Shown one piece after another: positions 1 to 7,690 of a stretch of DNA of 14,566 nucleotides. Location: positions 1 to 14,566 of the forward strand of contig CAJGCP010000040.1 of NCBI GenBank assembly GCA_904501885.1. The letters are read 5' to 3'. This DNA is from an uncultured Acetatifactor sp. GTDB lineage: Bacteria > Bacillota > Clostridia > Lachnospirales > Lachnospiraceae. Position 1 is the first letter of the stretch; each line of letters opens with the position of its first letter. A program made the position numbers and the translations under genes. The notes beneath the pieces are model-generated. The model was not told where the DNA came from. It did not search any database and saw nothing but the letters and a program-made list of their open reading frames with translations.

Positions 1-79
1 ATTCGATGAGACAGGTGCGGATCACTTTCTCTACGGCTAGGTTATCTTTGGCCTCAATGGGGCGAACTGTATATTTCAT
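1..79 (-). CDS. GNAT family N-acetyltransferase, N-terminal fragment
   Basis: The first 26 codons of a minus-strand gene that leaves the window on the left. The visible protein starts MKYTVRPIEAKDN and continues to VIRTCLIE. This is the usual opening of GNAT acetyltransferases: a first beta strand with an RP(I/A) turn, then a helix that begins near an acidic DN and ends in a hydrophobic-basic stretch. Members transfer acetyl from acetyl-CoA to an amine, but the substrate cannot be told from this fragment. The start is set by an AAGGAG ribosome binding site about 9 nt upstream (plus-strand 89-94). The acetyl-CoA binding motif lies outside the window, so the call rests on N-terminal resemblance only. 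Confidence 0.7.
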   Translation of the reverse strand, partial: MKYTVRPIEAKDNLAVEKVIRTCLIE

Positions 80-120
80 TGTATTTTTCTCCTTGTTATT
101 TGCAACAAAATCTATTTGGA

Positions 121-149
121 ATTATAACATGTCAAAGCACATGCGTCTA
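121..149 (-). promoter_or_regulatory. Promoter of the GNAT gene
   Basis: On the minus strand, TAGACG (plus 144-149) lies 17 nt before a perfect TATAAT (plus 121-126). A TG one base before the -10 makes it an extended -10 element. It sits about 40 bases upstream of the acetyltransferase start. Confidence 0.6.
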
Positions 150-195
150 CATCAATAAGAGGTAATTTATGATGTAAACAAAATGCAATTTAGAG

Positions 196-224
196 TTGTA
201 AATTTCCTGTCAATTTGCGATACT
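196..224 (+). promoter_or_regulatory. Candidate promoter of the nuclease/ATPase operon
   Basis: TTGTAA (196-201), a 17-nt spacer, then GATACT (219-224). This would start transcription near 231, about 24 nt before the GTG start at 255. The match is moderate, but the spacing is ideal and no better candidate lies in the interval. Confidence 0.45.
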
Positions 225-254
225 TAATATAACAGATATACATGGAGGTGTGCC

Positions 255-1352
255 GTGAAATTCATTCATTGTGCAGATTTACATTTGGATTCCAAATTAA
301 GTGCAAATTTAGATAACGAAAAAGTGCGTGAGAGAAGAGCCGAAATATTGCATACATTCGTGCGTATGGTTGCATATGCAGCGGAACAGGATGTTCGTGG
401 TATACTCATTGCCGGAGATATGTTTGATACCAAGAATATTTCTGCTATGGTGAGAAATACGGTGATTTCTGAGATACAAAGACATCCGGAAATTAATTTT
501 TATTATCTAAAGGGCAATCATGACAACGATAATTTCCTGACAGAAGTGGAAACAATAGAGAATCTAAAAATGTTTGGGGATAAATGGACTACCTATACTG
601 AAGCGAACGAAAAAATTGTCATTTCCGGCATAGAATTGACTGCGGAAAACAGTGGCTCAGCTGCCCATACATATACCCCGGATATCAGTAAGTTTAATAT
701 TGTGATGATGCACGGACAGCAGGCAGACGGGGATTCCAAGCACAGGGCTGAGAATATTAATCTAAAGGCGTATCGCAACAAAGGTATTGATTACCTGGCT
801 TTGGGACATGTGCATGCTTATCAGAAGGAGGCACTGGATGCCAGAGGCTTCTATTGTTATCCCGGCTGCTTAGAGGGACGCGGTTTTGATGAGTGTGGGG
901 AACATGGCTTTGTGCTGTTGGACGTTGATGAAGAGACGGGCTTGTTTAGTCATACTTTTGTGCCTTTTGCCCATCGCAAACTTTATACTTTGGAAGTAGA
1001 TGTGACGGGGCTTGGAAGCACCGCCCAGATGGCAGCACGCATACAGGAACTGCTGGACGATAGACAATACGGCAAAGAGGATATGCTTAAAGTGGTTCTG
1101 ACGGGAAGCGTGGATGTAGAATGTGAAAAAGACATCACATATCTGGCGGCAATGCTTGCAGACCGGTTTTACTTTGCAAAGGTCTATGATGAAACCTCTA
1201 TTTCTGTGAATCAAGCTGATTATATGCTGGATAAGACCCTGAAGGGGGAATTTGTCCGTATGGTGATGGCACAGGAACATTTATCTGAAGAGGAAAAAGG
1301 TAATATTATTCGCTACGGTTTACAGGCACTTGCCGGAGAGGAGGTATGTTAG
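255..1352 (+). CDS. SbcD/YhaO-like metallophosphoesterase (DNA repair exonuclease)
   Basis: A 365-residue calcineurin-like phosphoesterase of the Mre11/SbcD superfamily, closest in layout to Bacillus YhaO. The metal-binding motifs are present in order: ADLHLD (D8, H10), GDMFD (D55), GNHDND (N88, H89), MMHGQ (H153) and GHVH (H185, H187). By family knowledge it is a Mn-dependent nuclease that acts on DNA ends with an SMC-type ATPase. The ATPase gene follows 3 nt after the stop, and its ribosome binding site lies inside this gene's last codons, so the two are translationally coupled. The GTG start at 255 is chosen because GGAGG lies at 244-248 and the protein begins directly with the first beta strand. 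The residues after about 225 form the C-terminal capping region expected in the family. The cellular substrate is not evident from sequence. Confidence 0.88.
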   Translation: MKFIHCADLHLDSKLSANLDNEKVRERRAEILHTFVRMVAYAAEQDVRGILIAGDMFDTKNISAMVRNTVISEIQRHPEINFYYLKGNHDNDNFLTEVETIENLKMFGDKWTTYTEANEKIVISGIELTAENSGSAAHTYTPDISKFNIVMMHGQQADGDSKHRAENINLKAYRNKGIDYLALGHVHAYQKEALDARGFYCYPGCLEGRGFDECGEHGFVLLDVDEETGLFSHTFVPFAHRKLYTLEVDVTGLGSTAQMAARIQELLDDRQYGKEDMLKVVLTGSVDVECEKDITYLAAMLADRFYFAKVYDETSISVNQADYMLDKTLKGEFVRMVMAQEHLSEEEKGNIIRYGLQALAGEEVC

Positions 1353-1355
1353 GTT

Positions 1356-3701
1356 ATGAGATTGATTTCATGTCATATTGAGAACTTCGGTAAACTGCAA
1401 AATTTATCCATGGATTTTACACAGGGCGTCAATGTGCTTTGTCAGAAGAATGGCTGGGGGAAAAGTACTTTCGCAGCGTTTCTTCGCGTGATGTTTTATG
1501 GGTTTAGGGGCGAAGGAAAAAGAAGCGGTATCGAAAAAGAAAGAGCCCGCTTCAAGCCCTGGCAGGGAGGTGCCTATGGCGGACAACTGGTGTTTGAGAT
1601 AGATGGAAACGAATATCTTGTCACAAGAAGTTTCGGCAATAAAGAGGTAGAAGATGTATTTGAATTAAGGGATGCAAAGACGAACTTGGTCTCTAGGGAC
1701 TATTCCGCTAATCTGGGAGAAGAGATTTTCAAAATTAATAGGGACTCTTTCTTACGTACCCTATTCATCGGGCAAAATGATTGTGGATCAGGAACAACGG
1801 ATGATATCAATGCCAAGATTGGAAATCTGACGGAAGATACCGGAGACATGAATCGCTATGAGGCGGCATCGGCTAGATTAACAGCGGTGATGAATCGTCT
1901 AACGCCGAAATACAAGAAGGGGTCTATCAATCAAAGGAAGGATGAGATAGGCATCGTAGAAAGACGTGTGAAGGATGGGGGCAGCATTCCCGAGAGCATT
2001 GCTGCGCAACAAAAACTTTTGGCGGACGAGAGAAAGGCATATGAAGAGACCAAAAAGGAAATGGAGAGATGGTCTCATCTGGCAGAAACATTGAGCGTGT
2101 GGGAAAACAAAAAAGCACAGCTTGGCGGAAAAATAGAAACCTACACCTTCAACGAGCAGGAAGGTGCGGACTACGAAGTGCTGAAACTGCAATTTGTACA
2201 AAACGCTCCTACGGACGAAGAACTGGAATATATGCGTCGTCAGATAGAAGAATTTGCATCAGCAAAGAGAGCAATGGATGCCTCTAGATTAACGCCTGAA
2301 GAGCAGGAGAGATTGTCTTATCTGGCACTTTATTTTGAAAATGGTGAATCCACAGCGCAAGATATGATGGCTCTTTGGAATCAAAGGGAAGTAAAACATC
2401 TTTCTCTGCCGTCCCAAGAAGCGCATTTGACTGCGATGGAAGTCGCTATGGAACAGCAAAAGAAGAATCGCTCTAAGTTAGGAGTTCTGCTTGTAGTGGG
2501 GCTGGTACTGTTGCTGTGTGGCGGTGTATCCACTTTGTATGCTACAACCGTAGGCTTGGCGGTTTTGGCAGTGGGAGTGATACTGTTTATTCTTGGTTTA
2601 ATATCTAAGGCTAAAAAGTCTGACATTTCTGCAGATGAAACATCATTACTTGAGATGAGGCAGTCTTTGGTTGACACACGGGCGGAAATTGCCGAAATAG
2701 AACAACAAATTATCGATTATTTGTATAGATATGGCAGAGAGTATGAGGCAGACTTTGTTGTTGGCCAGCTGCAGGCTATTGCCGCAGAAGAGATGGAATA
2801 TTATAGCCTTTGCAAGAAGGCGGTGGCTGAGGAGAATGCCCAAAAAGAGGGAGCATTACTCAAACTGAAGCAGGAAATCGAGGGATTTTTTACTACATAT
2901 TGTAGGGAAGTAAAGGACCTGGAGTATTTAGAGAGTGTGGATGCCGCAAACTCATATTTGGAGCGTTTGTATTCGCTTCGCGAAAATCGCAAGACATACA
3001 TTGATCTGAAAAAGAAGGAAGATGATTTAAACAAGGCGAAGGCGGAGTTGCTACAGTTTGAGCAGCAACAAGAAATGCTGTCTTTGGCACAGCAAGGAAT
3101 GGAGAAGATCCCTAGCATAGGAGAATTGACAGAGCGTACACGCAAACTGACGGATGAGTTGGAGACCATCAAAGACAGAATAAACACCTATATCTCCGGG
3201 TTGGCTGAATTGCATGAAAAGTATGACCTGTGGGAAGCGGATAAGGATTTGTTGGAGGAGTTGAAAAAGGTCCAGACCGAGGAACTGAGTATGTATCAAA
3301 ACGTGGAGCTTGCGGCAGATTTCCTAAGACAGGCGAAGGAGGCCATTACCCTCAAATATACGGCGCCTATTAAAACTTCCTTCGACGAGTATTATCAAAT
3401 CGTTGTGGGAGAAATGGCAGAGCGTTTTCGCTTGGATGCCAATGTAAAAATGGAAGTGCAGGAACAGGGGCAGTTACGAGACCTTGCATATTTGAGCCAG
3501 GGCTATCAGGATTTGGTACATATATGCTTACGCATCGCCTTAATAGATGCTATGTATACTGACGAAGCACCTATGATTATTATGGACGATCCTTTTACCA
3601 ATCTGGATGATGCCAAGATGGAGATGGCGAAGAAACTTCTTGAGACTGTTTCAAGGAAGTACCAGGTAGTGTATTTTACCTGTAGTGAGTATAGGAAATA
3701 A
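1356..3701 (+). CDS. YhaN/SbcC-like SMC-type AAA ATPase with a membrane hairpin
   Basis: A 781-residue split ABC-type ATPase, partner of the preceding nuclease. The N-terminal lobe has FGKL (11-14), a Walker A at 30-38 (QKNGWGKST) and a Q-loop at FIGQND (137-142, Q140). The C-terminal lobe has the signature LSQGYQ (713-718), Walker B MIIMDDP with D744/D745, a D-loop NLDD and the final VVYFTCS switch segment. Long helical coiled-coil regions lie between (about 195-370 and 420-670). No CxxC zinc hook is present. Instead there are two adjacent hydrophobic segments (about 375-393 and 396-418) followed by KAKK, which should place the coiled-coil apex in the membrane. At 781 residues it is shorter than SbcC (about 1000). 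The first Walker A glycine is glutamine. It probably powers DNA end processing near the membrane. The start follows a GGAGAGGAGG site at 1335-1344. Confidence 0.87.
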   Translation: MRLISCHIENFGKLQNLSMDFTQGVNVLCQKNGWGKSTFAAFLRVMFYGFRGEGKRSGIEKERARFKPWQGGAYGGQLVFEIDGNEYLVTRSFGNKEVEDVFELRDAKTNLVSRDYSANLGEEIFKINRDSFLRTLFIGQNDCGSGTTDDINAKIGNLTEDTGDMNRYEAASARLTAVMNRLTPKYKKGSINQRKDEIGIVERRVKDGGSIPESIAAQQKLLADERKAYEETKKEMERWSHLAETLSVWENKKAQLGGKIETYTFNEQEGADYEVLKLQFVQNAPTDEELEYMRRQIEEFASAKRAMDASRLTPEEQERLSYLALYFENGESTAQDMMALWNQREVKHLSLPSQEAHLTAMEVAMEQQKKNRSKLGVLLVVGLVLLLCGGVSTLYATTVGLAVLAVGVILFILGLISKAKKSDISADETSLLEMRQSLVDTRAEIAEIEQQIIDYLYRYGREYEADFVVGQLQAIAAEEMEYYSLCKKAVAEENAQKEGALLKLKQEIEGFFTTYCREVKDLEYLESVDAANSYLERLYSLRENRKTYIDLKKKEDDLNKAKAELLQFEQQQEMLSLAQQGMEKIPSIGELTERTRKLTDELETIKDRINTYISGLAELHEKYDLWEADKDLLEELKKVQTEELSMYQNVELAADFLRQAKEAITLKYTAPIKTSFDEYYQIVVGEMAERFRLDANVKMEVQEQGQLRDLAYLSQGYQDLVHICLRIALIDAMYTDEAPMIIMDDPFTNLDDAKMEMAKKLLETVSRKYQVVYFTCSEYRK

Positions 3702-3720
3702 ATTTTGTGTAACAAGAAGT

Positions 3721-3758
3721 AGCCATCCTACTTTCAAAGTGCGGGATGGCTATTTCTT
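3721..3758. terminator. Terminator between convergent genes
   Basis: An 8-bp stem, AGCCATCC (3721-3728) with GGATGGCT (3744-3751), is followed on the plus strand by a T-rich tail. It ends the nuclease/ATPase operon. The flank on the other side is also T-rich when read on the minus strand, so it may serve the convergent DUF3800 gene too. Confidence 0.75.
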
Positions 3759-4440
3759 ATATTTTTTCGAGCATCTTCTGTTTTAGAGGTTTTATGTAAT
3801 TTTTCATGAGCGTTCTATCATTCTCAAAGAATTGCTTCTCGGAATTAGAGAGCATATGATTTTCGCTTTTTAGCTCTAATAATTGTAAAGTACATACTAA
3901 ATCTGCAATTTGGAATAATCGGTAATCAGAGGGAATTACTTTTCGGAATTCGATATTTTCAAGAAAGATATTAAAGACTGAAGATAAGATTTTATTTAGT
4001 TCTATTTGTCCATTATCGTAATAGATTTTGACAACATCGAAAGAACAGAAAAGAAGCATATTTTCACGTAAAAACTGAGAGAGCAGTTTGGCGAGTTTTC
4101 CAGTAGCGTCCACCCTGTCTGCAATTTGCTTTTTTTCAATGTAGATAGTCTTACACTGGATGTTTATATGTCGGAAAAAGGACATCATTTTCATTAAAAT
4201 CTTTTTTCTTAATTCTAGTGATTCATAACGATATTCTTGCTCTTGACGAATGATAGGACCTGTATGTACACAGTGATGAGGATATCCCATATGGGTTAAT
4301 TCAGATTCAAATTTTTCTAGACTCTCTGAAATGTCATCTGATTGGTCGTGCATAACCATAGCAATTATGTAATATGGGCTTCGAAAGTCATATTCTCCAA
4401 AATCACCGGATTCATCGATAAAAATACTTAATTCTTTCAT
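3757..4440 (-). CDS. DUF3800 domain-containing protein
   Basis: A 227-residue protein beginning MKELSIFIDESGDFGE. It shows the marks of DUF3800: the opening IDESG (D9, E10), a central YYDNGQ and a late QIADLVC. The spaced acidic residues agree with the RNase H-like fold assigned to this family, as I recall; no function has been settled, although members often occur near mobile or defence genes. The ATG at 4440 is chosen over an in-frame TTG at 4476, because the TTG lies inside a terminator hairpin and the family domain starts at the ATG. No Shine-Dalgarno is visible: the start codon sits 9 nt after the terminator T-tract, so expression may depend on read-through and be weak. Base composition is clearly more AT-rich than the neighbouring housekeeping genes, which suggests transfer. 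Confidence 0.82.
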   Translation of the reverse strand: MKELSIFIDESGDFGEYDFRSPYYIIAMVMHDQSDDISESLEKFESELTHMGYPHHCVHTGPIIRQEQEYRYESLELRKKILMKMMSFFRHINIQCKTIYIEKKQIADRVDATGKLAKLLSQFLRENMLLFCSFDVVKIYYDNGQIELNKILSSVFNIFLENIEFRKVIPSDYRLFQIADLVCTLQLLELKSENHMLSNSEKQFFENDRTLMKNYIKPLKQKMLEKI

Positions 4441-4449
4441 GTTTTCAAT

Positions 4450-4474
4450 AAAAAAGGCGGGTGTCTTACCCGCC
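4450..4474 (-). terminator. Intrinsic terminator just before the DUF3800 start codon
   Basis: On the minus strand, GGCGGGT pairs with ACCCGCC (7 bp, plus 4456-4462 and 4468-4474) around a 5-nt loop and is followed by six T residues (plus 4450-4455). It is placed between the promoter and the start codon of the gene it precedes. Confidence 0.8.
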
Positions 4475-4523
4475 AATTGGTGGACCCGGGTCTTTCGACC
4501 AGCCCAATGTAAACTTGTTTACA
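4450..4523 (-). ncRNA. Candidate ~74-nt structured RNA or attenuated leader upstream of DUF3800
   Basis: The stretch between a strong promoter and an intrinsic terminator, with no reading frame of its own. Reading the minus strand it holds a 5' palindrome (plus 4508-4523, TGTAAAC/GTTTACA), a GGTC-GAAA-GACC hairpin with a GNRA tetraloop (plus 4489-4500), and the terminator stem (plus 4456-4474). The ACCCG at plus 4487-4491 can pair with the CGGGT of the terminator 5' arm (plus 4468-4472). That pairing would break both the GNRA hairpin and the terminator, which is the layout of an attenuator. I do not recognise it as any known riboswitch. It could be a cis-regulatory leader, a free small RNA, or both. 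Confidence 0.5.
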
Positions 4524-4528
4524 ATCTT

Positions 4529-4557
4529 ATTATATGCAATATAAGATACATATGCAA
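4529..4557 (-). promoter_or_regulatory. Promoter of the DUF3800 leader RNA
   Basis: TTGCAT (plus 4552-4557), 17-nt spacer, perfect TATAAT (plus 4529-4534) on the minus strand. The start point would fall at about 4522, the first bases of the 5' palindrome of the leader. Confidence 0.7.
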
Positions 4558-4560
4558 TAT
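4532..4560. repeat. Two 11-bp direct repeats over the promoter
   Basis: ATATGCAATAT occurs at 4532-4542 and again at 4550-4560, an 18-bp offset. One copy overlaps the -10 and the other the -35 of the minus-strand promoter. Each copy is itself nearly palindromic, so this could be a tandem operator or simply AT-rich promoter sequence. Confidence 0.5.
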
Positions 4561-4630
4561 ATTTTAGAAAATATAAGACTGAAAGTAAGAGAAACATCGA
4601 GACCTCGAGTATTGACTAGGAACAAAACAT

Positions 4631-4659
4631 AAAAAGGACGATATCTATCGATATCATCC
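4631..4659 (-). terminator. Terminator of tRNA-Gly
   Basis: A 10-bp stem with one G-U pair (plus 4636-4645 with 4650-4659), a GATA loop, and five T residues on the minus strand (plus 4631-4635). It begins 14 nt after the tRNA 3' end. Confidence 0.85.
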
Positions 4660-4672
4660 TCTTTAGTGTAAA

Positions 4673-4743
<71 letters not shown>

Positions 4744-4763
4744 GTGTCTTGACGACAAAGTAG

Positions 4764-4792
4764 ATTTTACACAAACCATTTAGAAAAGTCAA
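4764..4792 (-). promoter_or_regulatory. Promoter of tRNA-Gly
   Basis: TTGACT (plus 4787-4792), 17-nt spacer, TAAAAT (plus 4764-4769) on the minus strand, 20 nt before the tRNA. It starts only a few bases after the acyltransferase stop codon. Confidence 0.8.
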
Positions 4793-4799
4793 GAACTTT

Positions 4800-5858
4800 T
4801 TACTGATGAAGTATAATTTTTTTTAGCAATTTAGTAAATTTATTTTCTATGAGTTTATAAGAAAGTAGTGCAGCCACTACGCTGATACAGATAGCGAGCG
4901 TTGCCCCGATAATTGATTTAACATCAAAATATTCAAAATTAAAAATCGCCCGGCCCAAGAACATCACAGGATAGTAGTGCAAAAGATAGAGAGAGAAACT
5001 AATGTTTCCTAAATGGACCAGAGAAGTCGGTACCTTCCATCCAAACAATTCGCTCATAAAGAACAGTAACACAAGCAAAAATCCTGCGCCACCCCAGTAC
5101 AAAGGCCTTTGTAGGCTAAGTGTATCTATATCTGTTTTGGTAGCAATCAGAACTACAAATAACATGATTGCTAAAAACAAAGATAATATAGAAATGCCTT
5201 TTTCTATATGTATATCCCGATTTACCTTTTTCACGTCCCATTTCACAAACATCCATCTGCAAACATAATATGCCAGCATTCCCCAAATAAAATCCAGCAT
5301 CACAGGCGCACCGTAAAAGGAAAGAAATACGCTGTTGTGAGGAATAGTGTGAGATATCGTCACCAGCACCACCAGTAAAATGCTACAGATGGCTGCGCGA
5401 TATTTGTGGCTGATTTTGAAACTTACCCAAAACAACAAATAAAAGAAAAATTCACAGTTGATAGTCCAACCCACACGCATCAAAGGTTGCAGGATACCGC
5501 CACCGATGTCAAAGGGAATAAACAGCAAACTTTTTATCAGGTTTTCAGCATTGGCAGAAGTTGTTTCAAACATGTTCGGCGCCATAAGCAATAATAAAAA
5601 AGTTCCAATCGTCATAAGATAGTATAGGGGGAGTATACGAATCAGACGCTTTGCAAGAAAATGTTTTGTGTCATCGTGAGTGGAAAACATAATCATAAAT
5701 CCGCTGATACAGAAAAAAGCGTCTACGGCAAATGCACCACAGGCTGCGAACCGAATGTGTTCCAGCACCACAAAAAGAGCCAGAATGCCCCTGAGTGCCT
5801 GTATGCCGGCAAACCGCTGATTATGGAAATTGTGATGCTTTTCGGCCATCTGGTTCAT
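4800..5858 (-). CDS. Acyltransferase family 3 (OafA/YrhL-type) membrane protein
   Basis: A 352-residue polytopic membrane protein with about ten hydrophobic segments. It has the marks of acyltransferase family 3: IQALRG (19-24) followed by a helix ending in H34, FFCISGF (48-54), the basic RLIRILPLYY (71-80), and WTINCEFFFYLLFW (131-144) with the conserved W and E. Members move acetyl or other acyl groups onto sugars of O-antigens, peptidoglycan, exopolysaccharide or antibiotics at the membrane; the acceptor here cannot be deduced. The length fits the membrane domain alone, with no extra SGNH domain. The start is set by AGAGG about 12 nt upstream and the promoter at 5896-5925. It appears monocistronic: the next feature on its strand is a tRNA with its own promoter, and I see no terminator between them. 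Confidence 0.88.
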   Translation of the reverse strand: MNQMAEKHHNFHNQRFAGIQALRGILALFVVLEHIRFAACGAFAVDAFFCISGFMIMFSTHDDTKHFLAKRLIRILPLYYLMTIGTFLLLLMAPNMFETTSANAENLIKSLLFIPFDIGGGILQPLMRVGWTINCEFFFYLLFWVSFKISHKYRAAICSILLVVLVTISHTIPHNSVFLSFYGAPVMLDFIWGMLAYYVCRWMFVKWDVKKVNRDIHIEKGISILSLFLAIMLFVVLIATKTDIDTLSLQRPLYWGGAGFLLVLLFFMSELFGWKVPTSLVHLGNISFSLYLLHYYPVMFLGRAIFNFEYFDVKSIIGATLAICISVVAALLSYKLIENKFTKLLKKIILHQ

Positions 5859-5895
5859 GTTTGCAAAATACCTCTTTTCATCATAGCTTATCCTT

Positions 5896-5925
5896 ACTAT
5901 ATTCCCTCGCTCATTGTACTGTCAA
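5896..5925 (-). promoter_or_regulatory. Promoter of the acyltransferase gene
   Basis: Perfect TTGACA on the minus strand (the TTGACA complement at plus 5920-5925), 18-nt spacer, TATAGT (plus 5896-5901). It lies about 40 nt before the start codon. Confidence 0.7.
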
Positions 5926-5934
5926 GTAATGACA
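5920..5934. repeat. Inverted repeat shared by divergent promoters
   Basis: TGTCA-AGTAA-TGACA, two perfect 5-bp arms. The left arm lies within the -35 of the minus-strand promoter and the right arm within the -35 of the plus-strand promoter. It may be an operator, but the symmetry partly follows from two back-to-back TTGACA-like boxes. Confidence 0.45.
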
Positions 5935-5957
5935 AGAAATCCCCGATATGTTATAAT
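5929..5957 (+). promoter_or_regulatory. Promoter of the MBL hydrolase/folA operon
   Basis: ATGACA (5929-5934), 17-nt spacer, perfect TATAAT (5952-5957). The start near 5964 leaves a leader of about 105 nt. A second TATAAT (6020-6025 area) lies closer to the gene but without a convincing -35. Confidence 0.7.
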
Positions 5958-6070
5958 TCTTTTTGAAATAGTACGATGTCAAATGCGGATAAAGAGTAAG
6001 AGAATATATTTTTAATTTTATAATAGAGCCAATTCCATGAGTTAGAAGTGATAGGAACGGAGGGAATTCT

Positions 6071-7666
6071 ATGAAGCTTACATTTGTCGGAGCTGCACAC
6101 GAGGTGACAGGCAGCTGTCATTACCTGGAAGTAAATGGAAAGCGCATTTTAGTTGATTGCGGTATGGAACAGGGAGTGAACATCCTGGAAAATGTCCGAA
6201 TTCCGGTTTCGGCGGCGATGATAGACTATGTATTTTTAACACATGCCCATGTGGACCACTCCGGCATGCTTCCGAAATTATACGCAGAAGGATTTCGAGG
6301 TGCGGTATATGCCACCGAAGCGACAGCAGACTTATGCGATATTATGTTGCGAGATTGCGCCCATATTCAGACCATGGAGGCGGAGTGGAAGAATAGGAAG
6401 GCCAAAAGGGCCAATCAGCCGCCTATAGAACCGATTTATACCATGGAAGATGCAGAAGGAATTTTGAAACTCTTCGTGCCTTGTAATTATGGAGAAAAAA
6501 TTCCTGTCTGTGATGGTGTGGAAATTCGTTTTACGGATATTGGCCATTTGCTTGGCTCTTCCAGTATTGAGGTATGGGCTACAGAAGAAGGTGTGACCAA
6601 GAAGATTGTATTTTCCGGAGATATCGGAAATAAAGACCAGCCCCTGCTTCGAGATCCTATTCCCACAAAAGAAGCAGATTATGTGGTCATAGAATCCACC
6701 TACGGGGATAGGATTCACAGTGACGAGAAACCGGATTATGTCAAAGAACTGGCGTCCATATTGCAGGAGACCTTTGATAGAGGTGGTAATGTAGTAATTC
6801 CTTCCTTTGCAGTAGGACGTACACAGGAATTGCTATATTTTATCCGTACTATCAAGCGTGAGGGCCTGGTTGTCGGACATGACAGATTTCCGGTATATGT
6901 GGACAGTCCGATGGCGGTCAAAGCCACCAATGTGTTTATAGATAATCAATGGGAATGCTACGATGAAGAAGCATATAGCTGGGTGGAAAATAAAATCAAT
7001 CCACTTACTTTTGCGGGATTGGAACTTTCTATTACCAGTGAGGATTCCAAGGCTATCAACTTTGATGAGACACCTAAGGTGATTATTGCGGCCTCCGGTA
7101 TGTGTGAGGCGGGAAGAATCCGTCATCATTTGAAGCACAATTTATGGAGACCGGAATCCACCATATTGTTTGTTGGATATCAATCCAACAATACATTGGG
7201 GCGTGCTTTATTGGACGGTGCCACCGAGGTAAAACTTTTCGGAGAAAAGATTCAAGTGCAGGCCCAGATAAAGAAACTCGCCGGACTTTCCGGTCATGCA
7301 GACAAAAACGGATTGTTAGAGTGGGTGAAAGGATTTGAAGAGAAGCCCAGGAAAGTATTTGTAGTGCATGGTGAAAATGAAGTGTGCGATGCCTTTGTGG
7401 GCACCCTTCAGACAGAGTGCGGTGTGCAGGCCTATGCACCCTACAGTGGCACTATCTTTAATCTGTTGAGCGGCAAGGTAGAATACGAGGCTTTGCCCAT
7501 TCCCTTCCATAAGCAAACAAAAACCTCGAATGCGGTATATGGAAGGCTTGTTGCCGCTGCACAGCGACTGCTGGCCCTGGTTCAGCGCAGCGAAAGTATG
7601 TCGACCAAGGATATGGCTAAGTGGACGGGACAAATCAACTCGCTCTGTGATAAATGGCAGAGATAA
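6071..7666 (+). CDS. Beta-CASP metallo-beta-lactamase RNA hydrolase
   Basis: A 531-residue metallo-beta-lactamase fold protein of the beta-CASP (CPSF73/YSH1-like) group. The zinc ligands are present: HAHVDH (58-63), H159 in GHLLGSS, D184 in SGDIG, and the late H409 in SGHAD and H433 in VHGE. The beta-CASP cap has GGNVVIPSFAVGRTQE (238-253) and ASGMCEAGR (341-349). By family knowledge these enzymes are endo- or exoribonucleases acting on RNA in the cytoplasm. The core ends near residue 470. The last 60 residues are a helical tail that is not part of the usual core. GGAGGG at 6059-6064 sets the start. Dihydrofolate reductase follows after 24 nt with no terminator, so the two are probably one transcript. 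The exact RNA substrate is unknown. Confidence 0.9.
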   Translation: MKLTFVGAAHEVTGSCHYLEVNGKRILVDCGMEQGVNILENVRIPVSAAMIDYVFLTHAHVDHSGMLPKLYAEGFRGAVYATEATADLCDIMLRDCAHIQTMEAEWKNRKAKRANQPPIEPIYTMEDAEGILKLFVPCNYGEKIPVCDGVEIRFTDIGHLLGSSSIEVWATEEGVTKKIVFSGDIGNKDQPLLRDPIPTKEADYVVIESTYGDRIHSDEKPDYVKELASILQETFDRGGNVVIPSFAVGRTQELLYFIRTIKREGLVVGHDRFPVYVDSPMAVKATNVFIDNQWECYDEEAYSWVENKINPLTFAGLELSITSEDSKAINFDETPKVIIAASGMCEAGRIRHHLKHNLWRPESTILFVGYQSNNTLGRALLDGATEVKLFGEKIQVQAQIKKLAGLSGHADKNGLLEWVKGFEEKPRKVFVVHGENEVCDAFVGTLQTECGVQAYAPYSGTIFNLLSGKVEYEALPIPFHKQTKTSNAVYGRLVAAAQRLLALVQRSESMSTKDMAKWTGQINSLCDKWQR

Positions 7667-7690
7667 TACACAGGATGGGAGATAAAATTT

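Noticed and set aside
4481..4500. A tRNA-like 3' end (GGTC..GACC followed by CCACCA) in the DUF3800 leader
   Set aside because: The loop is a 4-nt GAAA, not a 7-nt T-loop, and no acceptor or anticodon arms can be formed upstream.
4508..4523. A CcpA cre site at TGTAAACTTGTTTACA
   Set aside because: The palindrome is 16 bp with TT at its centre, not the 14-bp cre with a central CG, and it lies in the transcribed leader, where it reads better as RNA structure.
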